Assembly (NCBI RefSeq): GCF_022760955.1
Contig: NZ_JAKTNU010000001.1
Coordinates: 306,232 to 370,231 of the forward strand
Source of the DNA: Thermus neutrinimicus
Lineage (GTDB): Bacteria > Deinococcota > Deinococci > Deinococcales > Thermaceae
Reading direction: 5' to 3'
Length of the DNA: 64,000 bases
A model generated the notes under the pieces. That model was not told the DNA's origin, searched no databases, and saw only the letters and a program-made list of their open reading frames with translations. Position 1 is the first letter of the stretch. Each line of letters starts with the position of its first letter. This document shows, in pieces, positions 32,184-45,216 of the stretch. Position numbers and translations under genes: made by a program.

Positions 32184-34672
32184 GGTCCGCCTCCCTGCCT
32201 CACCCCCTCCTCGGAAAGGAGAAGCCCCGCCGCCTGCCCCCCGTAGAGGAAGGCCAGGCCCACGCTTCCCTTGGCGGCGTCCAGGGTGAAGCGCATGGCC
32301 CAGCAACACCGGTCCAGGACCAGGATGAAGCGGGGCTTTAGGGGTTTTCCCGGAAGGTTTTGCGTGAGCAGGGCCGCCAGGTGGAGCTTGGTGTTCTCCC
32401 GGCCCAAGAAGGTGAAGGTGGGTCCGAAGTTGCGTAAGGATAGGGCGTAGCCCTCGGGCCGTTGGGGTTGGCGCGTATAGCTGAGGCTTCCCGAAAGGGA
32501 AAGCCCAGGGATGGCGCCTTCCCCCGCTTCGTCCGCGGGGCGAGGTCCCCAAAGCTCCACTCCCCCGCTAAAGGTGGCGTCCTTTAAGTAGGTGTCCTTG
32601 TCCTCCACCTCAGGCAGGTGGAGGTTGGCGTTTAGGCGGAAGCCCACCTCGGGAAGGGCCTGGGTCAAGCCCAGGCGCAGGTTGGTGGCCCGGAAGCCCT
32701 CCTGGTACCGCCCGGAAAGCTCCAGGTCCACCAGGGGGCCTGGGGCGACCCCGAAGCGGTAGTCCAGGGCATAACCAAGGGCCTTGGGGTCCAGGCTGGC
32801 CCGTAGAGAGAGGCTTTCCGGGCCAAGGATGGCCTGGCCTTGCAGGGCTAGGGTGTCCGCCTGCCAGTCCCGCTGGGCCCTAAGGGTGTAGGCGGCAACT
32901 CCCTCCCGCAGGGCGTAGGTGAGATCGGTGGTGAGGGCCCCTTTGCCGTTCAGGTCGTGGCGGTGGGCGAGGTTGAGGCTTCCCCCGGGGAGGGCGTAGC
33001 CTGCCTGCAGGAGGAGGGGGTCAAAGAGGGCCTTAGGATGGTCAAAGCGGAGGCTGGCCCTGAGGGAGAAGGGGTAGGGGGTGAGGCCCCCCTCGAGGCG
33101 GGTTTCCAAGGGGCCTTCCCCCTCCAGGCCCCGCTTGTGGTAAAGGCTCAGGCTAAACCCTGGGTCTTGTAGGGCGGCCTGGGCCTCCAAGGGGAGGTAC
33201 CTTCCTCCCTCCAGGTCCTTGCCCCCTTTGAGGCTCAGGCTCAGGGGTCTTTCCTGAAACCCCAGGGCCAGGGTGGCCTGGTGGCTCCGCCTTTGCGGCA
33301 GGGCGTCAAAGCGGAAGGGGGTTTCCCCCTCTTGGACGCTCCGGGCATAGCCCACCTCCACGCTGAACCCGCCCAGGCTTTGCCGCAGGCTGGCGGAGGT
33401 GGTCCAGTCCACCTGGCGCTCGTGCTCCCCATCGGGGTTTTGCGTGGTGTAGTAAAACCCCCGGAAACGGTTTTCTGCCCGGAGGGTGGCCCCGGGCCAG
33501 GGGGAGAGGGAAAGGCTTTCGCTGTGGGAAAGGAGGGCCCTTCCCGCCTCGGCATAGGGCCCGAGGGCCCGGGCGGAGCGGTTTAGGGGGTTGGTCTCCG
33601 CCAGGTACCGGCCCAGGATGAAGCCGGCCTGCAGGCCAAAGGGGCCTTCCCGGAGCACGGGGCTTTGGGCCTCCACCTCGGGCAGGCGCTGGAGGGTGCG
33701 GGGGGGCGGGGTGGCGGGGTCATGGTCCAAGAAGCCCTCCATCCTCAAGGCGTAGCGCCAGTCCTGGGGCGTGGGGCTGCCGGGGGAAAGGGCCTCGAGG
33801 CGGAAGCGGGTCAGCTTTTCCCGGGTATCGTCCCGCTCCACCAGGGCGCTGAGGGAAAGCTCCCGCCGCTTTAAGGCGTACTCCCCCCGGTACTGGAAGG
33901 TGTCCGGGGGAGTGTGGAGGAAAAAGTAGCGCTCCTTGGCCTCCCCGGTGCCCTGGTGGTCAAAGCCGAAGCCGTAGCCCCGGCCCTGGTAGTAGGAAAG
34001 GAGGGTGAACCCCAGGCCGAACCCGGCCACGTAGGGCAGGGCGGCCTTCAGGTAAAAGCCCCCTTCGTCCTGGCCCACCTCCCACCGGGGCCGGCGCTCG
34101 GAGAGGAATAGGAGGAGGACGGGGAGCTCCAAAACAGGCTTCTCCTGCACCAAAACCACCACCCCCCGGGCCACCACCCGGTCCCCTGGATACAGCACGA
34201 TCTCCTGGGCGCGGAAGGCGTAGTCGGGCACCTCCTGACCGCAAGGGGCGCAAGGGGTGGCGTAGCCCCGTTCCAGGAGGATGGCCCCTGCCACCCGCTG
34301 GCACAGGGGGCCGGTGAGCAGGAGGTCCTTGGCTTCTAGGCGCACCTGGAGGGCGTCAAAGCTTTCGTCAGAGAGGTCTAGCTGGAGCTCCTCCGCCTCC
34401 ACAAGCCTTCCCTCCCGGTCCCGGTAGCGCACCCCTTCCGAGAGGAGGAGGAGCTTCCGGGTGCGGAAGTAGGTGGCCCTTCCCGCCTCCAGGGCCTCCC
34501 CATCCCGCTCCAGGCGCACGGGGTTGCCCGTGAGCACATAGACCTCCTCCCCCTCTTCCTGCCTCAGCTCCAGTTTGTCCGCCTCCAGGATCCTCAACAC
34601 CTTCTCCTGGGCCAGGGCCTGGGAGAAGAGGAACAGCACCCCGAGGATAACGCCAAGCCCGAGCCGGTTCAC
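32180..34672 (-). CDS. lptD: LptD/OstA-like outer-membrane assembly protein
   Basis: 830 residues from GTG 34672. Signal peptide MNRLGLGVILGVLFLFSQALAQ, then an OstA/LptA-like domain (about 25-110: ILEADKLELRQEEGEEVYVLTGNPVRLERDG). The remainder is rich in alternating beta-strands with many Arg and Tyr, as in a large outer-membrane barrel. A cluster CQRV ... CAPCG (about 136-156) could form disulfides like those of LptD. In Gram-negatives LptD inserts LPS; Thermus is reported to lack lipid A, so the cargo here is probably another glycolipid. Start overlaps lptG stop (GTGA). Confidence 0.85.
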   Translation of the reverse strand: MNRLGLGVILGVLFLFSQALAQEKVLRILEADKLELRQEEGEEVYVLTGNPVRLERDGEALEAGRATYFRTRKLLLLSEGVRYRDREGRLVEAEELQLDLSDESFDALQVRLEAKDLLLTGPLCQRVAGAILLERGYATPCAPCGQEVPDYAFRAQEIVLYPGDRVVARGVVVLVQEKPVLELPVLLLFLSERRPRWEVGQDEGGFYLKAALPYVAGFGLGFTLLSYYQGRGYGFGFDHQGTGEAKERYFFLHTPPDTFQYRGEYALKRRELSLSALVERDDTREKLTRFRLEALSPGSPTPQDWRYALRMEGFLDHDPATPPPRTLQRLPEVEAQSPVLREGPFGLQAGFILGRYLAETNPLNRSARALGPYAEAGRALLSHSESLSLSPWPGATLRAENRFRGFYYTTQNPDGEHERQVDWTTSASLRQSLGGFSVEVGYARSVQEGETPFRFDALPQRRSHQATLALGFQERPLSLSLKGGKDLEGGRYLPLEAQAALQDPGFSLSLYHKRGLEGEGPLETRLEGGLTPYPFSLRASLRFDHPKALFDPLLLQAGYALPGGSLNLAHRHDLNGKGALTTDLTYALREGVAAYTLRAQRDWQADTLALQGQAILGPESLSLRASLDPKALGYALDYRFGVAPGPLVDLELSGRYQEGFRATNLRLGLTQALPEVGFRLNANLHLPEVEDKDTYLKDATFSGGVELWGPRPADEAGEGAIPGLSLSGSLSYTRQPQRPEGYALSLRNFGPTFTFLGRENTKLHLAALLTQNLPGKPLKPRFILVLDRCCWAMRFTLDAAKGSVGLAFLYGGQAAGLLLSEEGVRQGGGP

Positions 34673-35712
34673 CTCCGCCCCCCCAGGAAGAGGAGGAGGC
34701 CCATGAGGCCAAAGAACAGGTTGGGCCCCCAGGCGGCCAGGATGGGATCCAAGGCGTTCTGCTCCCCCATGATCCGCCCCACGCTCCAGGTGGCGTAGTA
34801 GAGGAAGGTGAGGACCGCCACCCCTACAAGCCCCAGGCTCCGGGACCCCCCTAGCAGGTAGAAGGCGAGCCCCGTGGCGAAGAGGGCAAAGATGAGGCTG
34901 GCCGCGGGCTCGGCAAAGCGGCGGTAGTAGGTGGTGGCCTCGAGGCCCGCCTTCACCCCGCTTTCCCTAAGCCTTTTCACCTCCGCTTTAAGCTCCTTCA
35001 GGGTCATGCGGTTGGCCGGGTTCTGCCAGGGCTCAAAGGTGAGGTCTCTGAGGACCAGTTCCCCCTCTTGAAAGCGGGTCAGGGTCCTGGGCCTATCCCC
35101 CTCGTAGGTGACCCTTAGGCCCTCTCCCACCTGCAAAACCCCTCCTTGGAACCTCCCCTCCCCCGTCAGGATCACCTCCTCCTGCGAAAGGATTCTAAGC
35201 TTTCCGATCCTCTCCCGGGCCACCTCCCCCACGTAGACCACCCTGCCCCTGGCGTCCTGAAAGGTGGTGCCTGGCGTGAGAAGGGTCCTGGGCCGTTCCA
35301 GCACCTGCCTGCGAAGGAGGTCCTGCCCCTGGGCCAGGGCTTTGGGCACCAGGCTTTCTCCCAGAAGGAAGCCCAAAAGGGCCAGAAGGGCCCCCAGGGT
35401 CAAGAGGGGGAGCAGGACCCGCTCCCGCCGGATACCCAAGGCGAGAAGGGCTTTCAGCTCCGAGTCCTCGCCCAGGCGGGAGAGGAGGAAGAGCAGGGCG
35501 AAAAGGTAGGCCACGGGAGCCCCCCGCACCAGGGCCTCGGGGGTGCGGTAGAGGAGGTAGAGGAGAAGGGTGTAGGGATCCGCGCCCTTGGCCACCAGGG
35601 GGGCCAGCACCTCGTAGACCGCCCCGGCCAGGAAGAGGAGGACGATGGCCGCAAGCCCCAGGCCGAAATGGGCCAGGACCTCGCGCAGGAGGTAGCGGTC
35701 CAGGGTCTTCAC
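34669..35712 (-). CDS. lptG: LptF/LptG family permease (LptG-like)
   Basis: 347 residues from GTG 35712, with GGAGG five bases upstream. Begins KTLDRYLLREVLAHFGLGLAAIVLLFLAG. Three N-terminal and three C-terminal transmembrane helices bracket a beta-rich periplasmic domain (about 130-260) as in the LptFG lipid extractor. The EDSELKALLALGIRR segment is the cytoplasmic coupling helix. Overlaps lptF by GTGA. The open frame extending to 36132 runs through lptF and is rejected. The ATPase LptB is not in this window. Confidence 0.9.
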   Translation of the reverse strand: MKTLDRYLLREVLAHFGLGLAAIVLLFLAGAVYEVLAPLVAKGADPYTLLLYLLYRTPEALVRGAPVAYLFALLFLLSRLGEDSELKALLALGIRRERVLLPLLTLGALLALLGFLLGESLVPKALAQGQDLLRRQVLERPRTLLTPGTTFQDARGRVVYVGEVARERIGKLRILSQEEVILTGEGRFQGGVLQVGEGLRVTYEGDRPRTLTRFQEGELVLRDLTFEPWQNPANRMTLKELKAEVKRLRESGVKAGLEATTYYRRFAEPAASLIFALFATGLAFYLLGGSRSLGLVGVAVLTFLYYATWSVGRIMGEQNALDPILAAWGPNLFFGLMGLLLFLGGRR

Positions 35713-36719
35713 CTCAGCCTCCAGGTGAGGTAAAGGGCCAAGGCAGCGAAGAAGGCATTGGGGAGGAAGGCCAGGAGAGGGTTCACGTCGTAGCGGGCAA
35801 GCTGGGCGCTCAGGGTCCAGAGCACGTAGTAGCCGAAGATGAGGAGGACGATGCTCAAGAAGGCCCAGGCGGCCTCCCGGAAGGAAAGGCCCAAGGCGGC
35901 CGCCACCAAGCCCAGGAGGAAGCCCCCAAAGGCATCCGCCAGCCGGCGATGGAAGGCGAAGCGGGCGCCGGGCTCTACCCGGCTCCTTTCCCAAAGCTCC
36001 CGCAGGGTGGTGGAGTCGTAGGGATCGCGGGAGCCCAGGCTTTCCTTGGGGCGGAACTGGGCGGGGAAGGGAAGGGTGCCGGCAAAGGGCTTGGGCCCTT
36101 CCCCCTCCAGGACGTAGCCGCGGAAGTGCCACCCCTCCTGGTCCCAGACCCCTTCCTGGCCGCTATAGATAAGGCCCTGTTCGTCCACCACCCGGATGCC
36201 GTGGAGGCGGTTTTGCCCCACCTCGGGCCGCACCTCCTCCGCATAGTAGACCCCAAGGCCCTCCACCGCGTAGAGCTGCTTGCGCAACACCCCGCTTAGG
36301 CCTCCTTCCCCGTAGAGGAGCCGGGCCAGGTGCTGGTCGTAGGCCTCGAGGGCCCGGGGGCGAAGCTCGGCCAGGTTGAGGAGGTTGAAGAGGCTCACCA
36401 GAAGGGCCAAAAGCGCCAGGGGTTTCAAAAGGGCCCAAGGGGGTACGCCCGCGGCGTAGGCGGCCTTCAGCTCCGACCCTCGGATGAGGCGGGCCAGGCC
36501 CACCAGGATGGCAAAGACCAGGCCCAAGGGAAGGGCCAGGCTTAGGGTCCAGGGCAGGCGGTAGAGGATGAGCTTGGCGATGGCCTCCACGCCAGCTCCC
36601 CGGCTGAGGAGCACCCCGGAGAGGCTGGAGAGGAGGTCAAAGGTGAGGAGGGCCACGAAAAGCAGGACCCCCACCAGGTAGGGGACCAGGACCTCCTTAA
36701 GGACATACCGGCCCAGCAC
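35709..36719 (-). CDS. lptF: LptF/LptG family permease (LptF-like)
   Basis: 336 residues from GTG 36719. Begins LGRYVLKEVLVPYLVGVLLFVALLTFDLL; coupling segment RGSELKAAYAAGVPPWAL; periplasmic beta-jellyroll about 125-235; three C-terminal helices. Paralog of the downstream gene, the usual heterodimer. It heads the operon lptF-lptG-lptD-lipoprotein. TATACT ends 7 nt before the GTG, so translation probably begins on a leaderless mRNA. Confidence 0.9.
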   Translation of the reverse strand: MLGRYVLKEVLVPYLVGVLLFVALLTFDLLSSLSGVLLSRGAGVEAIAKLILYRLPWTLSLALPLGLVFAILVGLARLIRGSELKAAYAAGVPPWALLKPLALLALLVSLFNLLNLAELRPRALEAYDQHLARLLYGEGGLSGVLRKQLYAVEGLGVYYAEEVRPEVGQNRLHGIRVVDEQGLIYSGQEGVWDQEGWHFRGYVLEGEGPKPFAGTLPFPAQFRPKESLGSRDPYDSTTLRELWERSRVEPGARFAFHRRLADAFGGFLLGLVAAALGLSFREAAWAFLSIVLLIFGYYVLWTLSAQLARYDVNPLLAFLPNAFFAALALYLTWRLR

Positions 36720-36726
36720 CAGGCCG

Positions 36727-36732
36727 AGTATA
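36727..36732 (-). promoter_or_regulatory. -10 box of the lpt operon, leaderless geometry
   Basis: TATACT on the minus strand, 7 nt before the GTG at 36719; a weak GCTTGT/TTGTTT -35 lies upstream. Confidence 0.55.
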
Positions 36733-36770
36733 CGGGGCCAGGATGAGAAACAAGCGTGGGAGGCGAAAGC

Positions 36771-37181
36771 TTAGTGGGCAACCACGTGGATCACCGGCAG
36801 GCCGAAGCGCTCCGCCCGGCTGTGCACGTCCAGGCGGAGCCAGCGGGAAAGCCCCGGGGGCAAGGTGGCCAGGACGATGGCCTGGTACGCCCCGGGATGG
36901 GCCATAAGCTCCTCCTCCAGGGCCAGGATGGGGGAGACGTCCCCGGGCTTGGCCTCCTCCATGGCGATCCCCTGGGCCTCGAGGGCCGCCTTGGCGGCCT
37001 CTGCCTCCTCCTTGGCAAGCCTTTGGATCTCGCCCTCCTCGTAGACCCATCCCGCCGGGGGGACGGCGGGTACCAGAAGGACAAAGCGGGCCCCGGGGTC
37101 TTGGCCCCGAAGCTCAGCCAGCTTCCTGGCCAGCTCGGGGCTTTTGGCCGTGCGATGGGCCACCACCAGATACCGGGCCAT
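36771..37181 (-). CDS. Small protein resembling the universal-stress fold
   Basis: 136 residues, cytoplasmic. The alternation RYLVVAHRTAKSPELARKLAEL, ARFVLLVPAV, GVSP-like PGDVSPILALEEELM and YQAIVLATLPPGLSRWLRLDVHSRAERFGLPVIHVV follows the strand-helix order of an HUP/UspA fold, but no complete ATP-binding G-2x-G-9x-G(S/T) motif is present. Start ATG 37181 has GGGAGGTGA upstream. It is monocistronic, with the lpt operon promoter following. Function uncertain. Confidence 0.7.
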   Translation of the reverse strand: MARYLVVAHRTAKSPELARKLAELRGQDPGARFVLLVPAVPPAGWVYEEGEIQRLAKEEAEAAKAALEAQGIAMEEAKPGDVSPILALEEELMAHPGAYQAIVLATLPPGLSRWLRLDVHSRAERFGLPVIHVVAH

Positions 37182-37234
37182 GGCTTCACCTCCCTTTTCC
37201 TTGCTTCCCAGATTAGCCCGGTTCCTAAAGGGCG

Positions 37235-37260
37235 CCAGGACGGAGGTTACATTGTCCTGG
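37235..37260. repeat. Inverted repeat upstream of the stress-like gene
   Basis: CCAGGAC (37235-37241) and GTCCTGG (37254-37260) form a perfect 7-bp inverted repeat with a 12-nt loop, followed on the plus strand by TTTTGGTT. It could be an operator for the minus-strand gene at 37181 or a terminator for an unseen plus-strand RNA. Confidence 0.45.
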
Positions 37261-37391
37261 TTTTGGTTGCCAGAGAAATAGATGGAGTCCAGCCTATTCC
37301 CGAGGATTCCTCAGTCCCCGGGGTCAGCCGGGTTCATGGGGAGGGCTGGGGGGCTCCCTGCCCCTTGGGGACGGGTTTTTCTGCATACCCC

Positions 37392-37419
37392 TTTACATAC
37401 CGGTAAACCGTGGTATAAT
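37392..37419 (+). promoter_or_regulatory. Orphan plus-strand promoter with operator-like inverted repeat
   Basis: TTTACA (37392-37397), 16-nt spacer, perfect TATAAT (37414-37419). TTTAC and GTAAA form an inverted repeat (6-nt gap) over the -35, so a repressor could bind there. No convincing ORF follows; the RNA would meet a terminator about 15 nt after its start. Confidence 0.6.
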
Positions 37420-37438
37420 GGGGAAGTCAGAGGAAGAA

Positions 37439-37466
37439 GCCGCCTGCGGGCGGCGGTTTTGCTTTT
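37439..37466 (+). terminator. Rho-independent terminator (possibly bidirectional)
   Basis: Perfect stem GCCGCC / GGCGGC (37439-37444 with 37449-37454), loop TGCG, then GGTTTTGCTTTT on the plus strand. On the minus strand the hairpin is followed by TTCTTCC and could end gyrB transcripts. With the promoter at 37392-37419 it would give an RNA of about 40 nt. Confidence 0.65.
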
Positions 37467-37634
37467 AGGGCACCAAGGCCACCTGGGTGGCCTGCCGTTC
37501 GTGGAAGAGGCGGTGGCCCTCAGGGGCCTCCCCTTTGGGGCTCCTTTCCCAAAGGAACCGCAATCCAGCGGGGGACGTTGGCCAGGGCGCTCTTTAAGGT
37601 GATGCCCCGGCCCAAAGCGGAAAGCCAAGGGCCG
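37467..37634. other. Structured non-coding stretch 3' of gyrB
   Basis: About 170 nt with several inverted repeats: GGCCACC/GGTGGCC near 37480, GGCCC/GGGCC near 37517, CCTTT/AAAGG near 37543. Open frames across it in both directions have poor composition and no start context, so I see no gene. It may be the gyrB 3' untranslated region or part of a structured RNA. Confidence 0.4.
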
Positions 37635-39590
<1,956 letters not shown>

Positions 39591-39619
39591 CTAAGAGGGC
39601 GCGTGTTTCCGGGGAAGTG

Positions 39620-39637
39620 ATTGGTGTCTTTGCCAAT
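39620..39637. repeat. Inverted repeat in the gyrB divergent intergenic region
   Basis: ATTGG and CCAAT flank an 8-nt gap between the divergent gyrB and membrane-protein genes. Possible operator; no other support. Confidence 0.3.
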
Positions 39638-39669
39638 AAGGCCCGGGATCCTCCCCCTCGAGGGTGCCT

Positions 39670-39675
39670 TATCAT
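39670..39675 (+). promoter_or_regulatory. -10-like box of membrane-protein gene, leaderless geometry
   Basis: TATCAT, 6 nt before the ATG at 39682; no clear -35. Confidence 0.4.
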
Positions 39676-39681
39676 GGCCCT

Positions 39682-42490
<2,809 letters not shown>

Positions 42491-42495
42491 GACCC

Positions 42496-42502
42496 TATCT
42501 AA
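42496..42502 (-). promoter_or_regulatory. -10-like box of kbl, leaderless geometry
   Basis: TTAGATA on the minus strand; TTAGAT ends 6 nt and TAGATA 5 nt before the ATG at 42490. No clear -35. Confidence 0.4.
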
Positions 42503-42606
42503 CCCCGGGGGCGGGTTCCTGGCAAGCTGCACCGGGACTTCCGGGTGTCTCTTACCTTCTCCTGACCCCGAGGGACTAACCTAAGTAGGGAGGTGGGAGC
42601 GCTTCC

Positions 42607-43548
42607 ATGACCGTGGACCGATCCATACCGAGGGAATCCTGGCAGGTGGAATACGAGGCGGAGCGCCTGGAGCGGCGGGCCAGGCTTCTGGAGCTGGTTC
42701 ACCGGTTTAAAGGGGAACCCGACACCCTCCTCCCCTTCCACAAGGCCCTGGCCCTGCGGCCCAGGGAGGAGCATCACCTTGGGCTTCGATCCATCCAGGT
42801 GGATAGGGTGGTGGGTTCGGTGGACCGCTACGAGGATTTCCACCGCCACTTCCTTCCGCGAACCCCCCACACCCTGGAGCGCTGGAAGCGCCTTAGGGCG
42901 CTCCAGCTTTCAGGGGTGGAGTTTCCCCCTATTGAGGTGTACCAGGTGGGGGAAGCCTACTTCGTCAAGGACGGCCACCACCGGGTGGCCTTGGCCAAGG
43001 CCACGGGCCAGAAGTTCATCGATGCTTACGTGATCGCCCTGGGGGTACCGGTGCCGGTGGAACCTGGGGATACTGTGAAAGACCTTATCCTCAAGGCCGA
43101 GTATGCCGATTTCCTGATAAAAACACGCCTAAAGGAGCTCATTCCCCCGGAGGAGTTCTTCGAAATCCGCTTTACCACTCTGGGCCGCTACGACCTTCTT
43201 CTAGACCACATCGCCACTCGGCGATACTTCAAGGGTTTGGAGGAGGGGCGAGAGGTTCCTTGGGAGGAAGCGGTGAAGGACTGGTACCGGAACCTTTACC
43301 GACCCACGGTAGAGGCCATCCGCCAGCTGGGTCTGTTGAAGGACTTCTCTGGCCGAACCGAGGCCGATCTCTACCTGTGGGTGATGGACCACCGCTACTT
43401 TCTGGCCCTGGAGCTGGGAGTAGAACCTGCTCCTCTGGAGGCGGCCCGTTCCTACGAGGCCCAGTTTGGGCCCTGGTGGAAGCGGCTTGGGGGGTGGCTC
43501 AAGGGCTTTTACCTGGCAACGGGGCAGGGCGGAGGAGGAAGGGGTTGA
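42607..43548 (+). CDS. ParB/sulfiredoxin-like domain protein of unknown role
   Basis: 313 residues. About 60-150 contains a ParB-N-like nucleotide-binding pattern: HHLGLRSIQVDRVVGSVDRYEDF, VEFPPIEVYQVGEAYFVKDGHHRVALAKATGQKFIDAYV (the DGHHR box corresponds to the ParB GxxR/ER box). The C-terminal half is helical and Arg/Tyr-rich. A possible CTPase or regulatory fold, function not known. GGGAGGTGGGAG precedes the ATG. The gntR promoter lies immediately downstream. Confidence 0.72.
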   Translation: MTVDRSIPRESWQVEYEAERLERRARLLELVHRFKGEPDTLLPFHKALALRPREEHHLGLRSIQVDRVVGSVDRYEDFHRHFLPRTPHTLERWKRLRALQLSGVEFPPIEVYQVGEAYFVKDGHHRVALAKATGQKFIDAYVIALGVPVPVEPGDTVKDLILKAEYADFLIKTRLKELIPPEEFFEIRFTTLGRYDLLLDHIATRRYFKGLEEGREVPWEEAVKDWYRNLYRPTVEAIRQLGLLKDFSGRTEADLYLWVMDHRYFLALELGVEPAPLEAARSYEAQFGPWWKRLGGWLKGFYLATGQGGGGRG

Positions 43549-43583
43549 GAGGCGGCTTTGGAAGGTCCCTACGGGGGGATGGC

Positions 43584-43624
43584 TTGACTTTCCGCCGACG
43601 GTGGCCCATCCTGTATACAGGATG
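43584..43624 (+). promoter_or_regulatory. gntR promoter region with 18-bp operator palindrome
   Basis: TTGACT (43584-43589) could be the -35. A perfect palindrome CATCCTGTATACAGGATG spans 43607-43624 and its last three bases are the gntR ATG. Its CTGTATACAG core looks like GntR/FCD operators. Bound regulator would block the -10 area and start codon. Confidence 0.6.
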
Positions 43625-44284
43625 CAGACGTTAGGCTTCCGCCGGCCCAACCAGGTGCGGGAGGCCGTGTACCGGCACCTCAAAGACCTGCTCCTCTCCG
43701 GAAGGTTTGCCCCGGGGGAAAGGCTTTCCGAGCCCCTCTTAGCCCAGGAGCTCGGGGTTTCCCGCACCCCCGTGCGGGAAGCCCTCATGCGCCTTGCCGA
43801 GGAGGGCCTGGTGGAGCTGGTGCCGGGCCGGGGGGCCAGGGTGCGGATCTTCAGCCCGGAGGAGGTGGAGGAGGTCTACGGGGTGCGGGCCCTTCTGGAG
43901 GGGGAGGCGGCCCGGGAGGCGGCCCTTAGGGCCACCCCTTGGGAGCTTGCTGACCTCGAGGCCCACCTTAGGGCCATCGACGAAGCCCCTCCTGAGGACT
44001 ACCCCGAGCAGATGCGCCGGGACCTGGAGTTCCACCGGGCCCTGGTGCGGCTTTCCGGGAACAAGACCCTTTACCGCCTCTACGAGGACCTCCTTTCCAG
44101 CCTAGCCCTGGCCCGGAGCGCCCTGCCCACCCTGTCCCAAGAGGAGGCCACCCGCAGGGAGCACCAGGCTATCCTCGAGGCCCTAAAGAGGCGGGACCCC
44201 CAAGGGGCCAAAGGGGCGGTGGAGGCCCACGTGTACCGCTTCCGCGACCTGGTGGTGGCCAGGCTTAGGAAAGGAGGGGTATGA
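43622..44284 (+). CDS. GntR-family (FCD subfamily) transcriptional regulator
   Basis: 220 residues from ATG 43622. Winged helix about 8-75 ([56 protein letters not shown]) and an all-helical FCD effector domain ([49 protein letters not shown]) with His/Asp metal-ligand candidates. Its stop overlaps the proline dehydrogenase start (ATGA), so it very likely controls proline catabolism; the operator over its own ATG suggests autoregulation. The frame upstream of 43622 is rejected because it lies in the ParB-like gene. Confidence 0.9.
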   Translation: MQTLGFRRPNQVREAVYRHLKDLLLSGRFAPGERLSEPLLAQELGVSRTPVREALMRLAEEGLVELVPGRGARVRIFSPEEVEEVYGVRALLEGEAAREAALRATPWELADLEAHLRAIDEAPPEDYPEQMRRDLEFHRALVRLSGNKTLYRLYEDLLSSLALARSALPTLSQEEATRREHQAILEALKRRDPQGAKGAVEAHVYRFRDLVVARLRKGGV

Positions 44285-45204
44285 ATCTGGATTTGTTCTA
44301 CCGTCAGGCGGTGCTCTCCGTGGCGGGAAACCCCGCGGTGGAGGCCCTCATCAAGACCCGGGCCAGAAGCCTGGTGCGGCGCTACGTGGCGGGGGAGACC
44401 CTGGAGGAAGCCCTTTTGGCAGCGGAAAGGCTCGAGGCCCAGGGGGTCCACGCCATCTTGGACCTCCTGGGCGAAATGGTGAGGAGCGAGGAGGAGGCCC
44501 GCGCTTTCCAGAAGGGGATCCTGGAGCTCATCCGGGCGGTGGCCGGGCGCCCCTGGCCCAAGTACGTGTCCTTAAAGCTTACCCAGCTTGGGCTGGACCT
44601 TTCCGAGGCCCTGGCCCTGGAGCTTCTTCGGGGAATCCTCGAGGAGGCGGAGCCCAAGGGAGTCTTCATCCGCATCGACATGGAGGACTCCCCCCGGGTG
44701 GAGGCCACCTTGCGCCTCTACAAGGCCTTGCGGGAGGAGGGCTTCAGCGGGGTGGGGGTGGTTTTGCAAAGCTACCTGTTCCGCACGGAAAAGGATTTCT
44801 GGGAGCTCTTGCCCTACCGGCCCAACCTGCGTCTGGTGAAGGGGGCCTACCGGGAGCCCAAGGAGGTGGCCTTCCAGGATAAGCGCCTTATAGACGCCGA
44901 GTTCTTGCACCTGGGGAAGCTTTCCCTGAAGGAGGGGCTTTACGTGGCCTTTGCCACCCACGATCCCCGGCTCATCGCCGAGGTGAAGCGCTACACGGAG
45001 GCCATGGGCATCCCCAAGGACCGCTTTGAGTTCCAGCTCCTCTTTGGGGTGCGCCCCGAGGAGCAAAGGCGCCTGGCCCAGGAGGGGTACACCGTGCGGG
45101 CCTACGTGCCCTACGGCACCCACTGGTACCCCTACCTAAGCCGGCGCATCGCGGAACGGCCAGAAAACCTGTTTTTGGTGCTGAGAAGCCTCTTAGGGGG
45201 CTAA
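44281..45204 (+). CDS. putA: Proline dehydrogenase
   Basis: 307 residues, monofunctional FAD-dependent PRODH. It oxidises proline to pyrroline-5-carboxylate and passes electrons to the quinone pool. A (beta/alpha)8 barrel with [47 protein letters not shown] and the substrate-binding [22 protein letters not shown]. Length and sequence are very like the T. thermophilus enzyme of known structure. P5C dehydrogenase follows after 12 nt. Upstream it is coupled to gntR. Confidence 0.96.
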   Translation: MNLDLFYRQAVLSVAGNPAVEALIKTRARSLVRRYVAGETLEEALLAAERLEAQGVHAILDLLGEMVRSEEEARAFQKGILELIRAVAGRPWPKYVSLKLTQLGLDLSEALALELLRGILEEAEPKGVFIRIDMEDSPRVEATLRLYKALREEGFSGVGVVLQSYLFRTEKDFWELLPYRPNLRLVKGAYREPKEVAFQDKRLIDAEFLHLGKLSLKEGLYVAFATHDPRLIAEVKRYTEAMGIPKDRFEFQLLFGVRPEEQRRLAQEGYTVRAYVPYGTHWYPYLSRRIAERPENLFLVLRSLLGG

Positions 45205-45216
45205 AGGAGGTACGGC

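Noticed and set aside
34669..36132. Long version of lptG running through lptF
   Set aside because: GTG 35712 has GGAGG at 5-nt spacing and a GTGA overlap with lptF; the region upstream is out of frame with a clear LptF protein.
37282..37628. Open frames on both strands 5' and 3' of the orphan promoter
   Set aside because: Low-quality composition, no ribosome-binding site or promoter geometry, and they cross a terminator hairpin.
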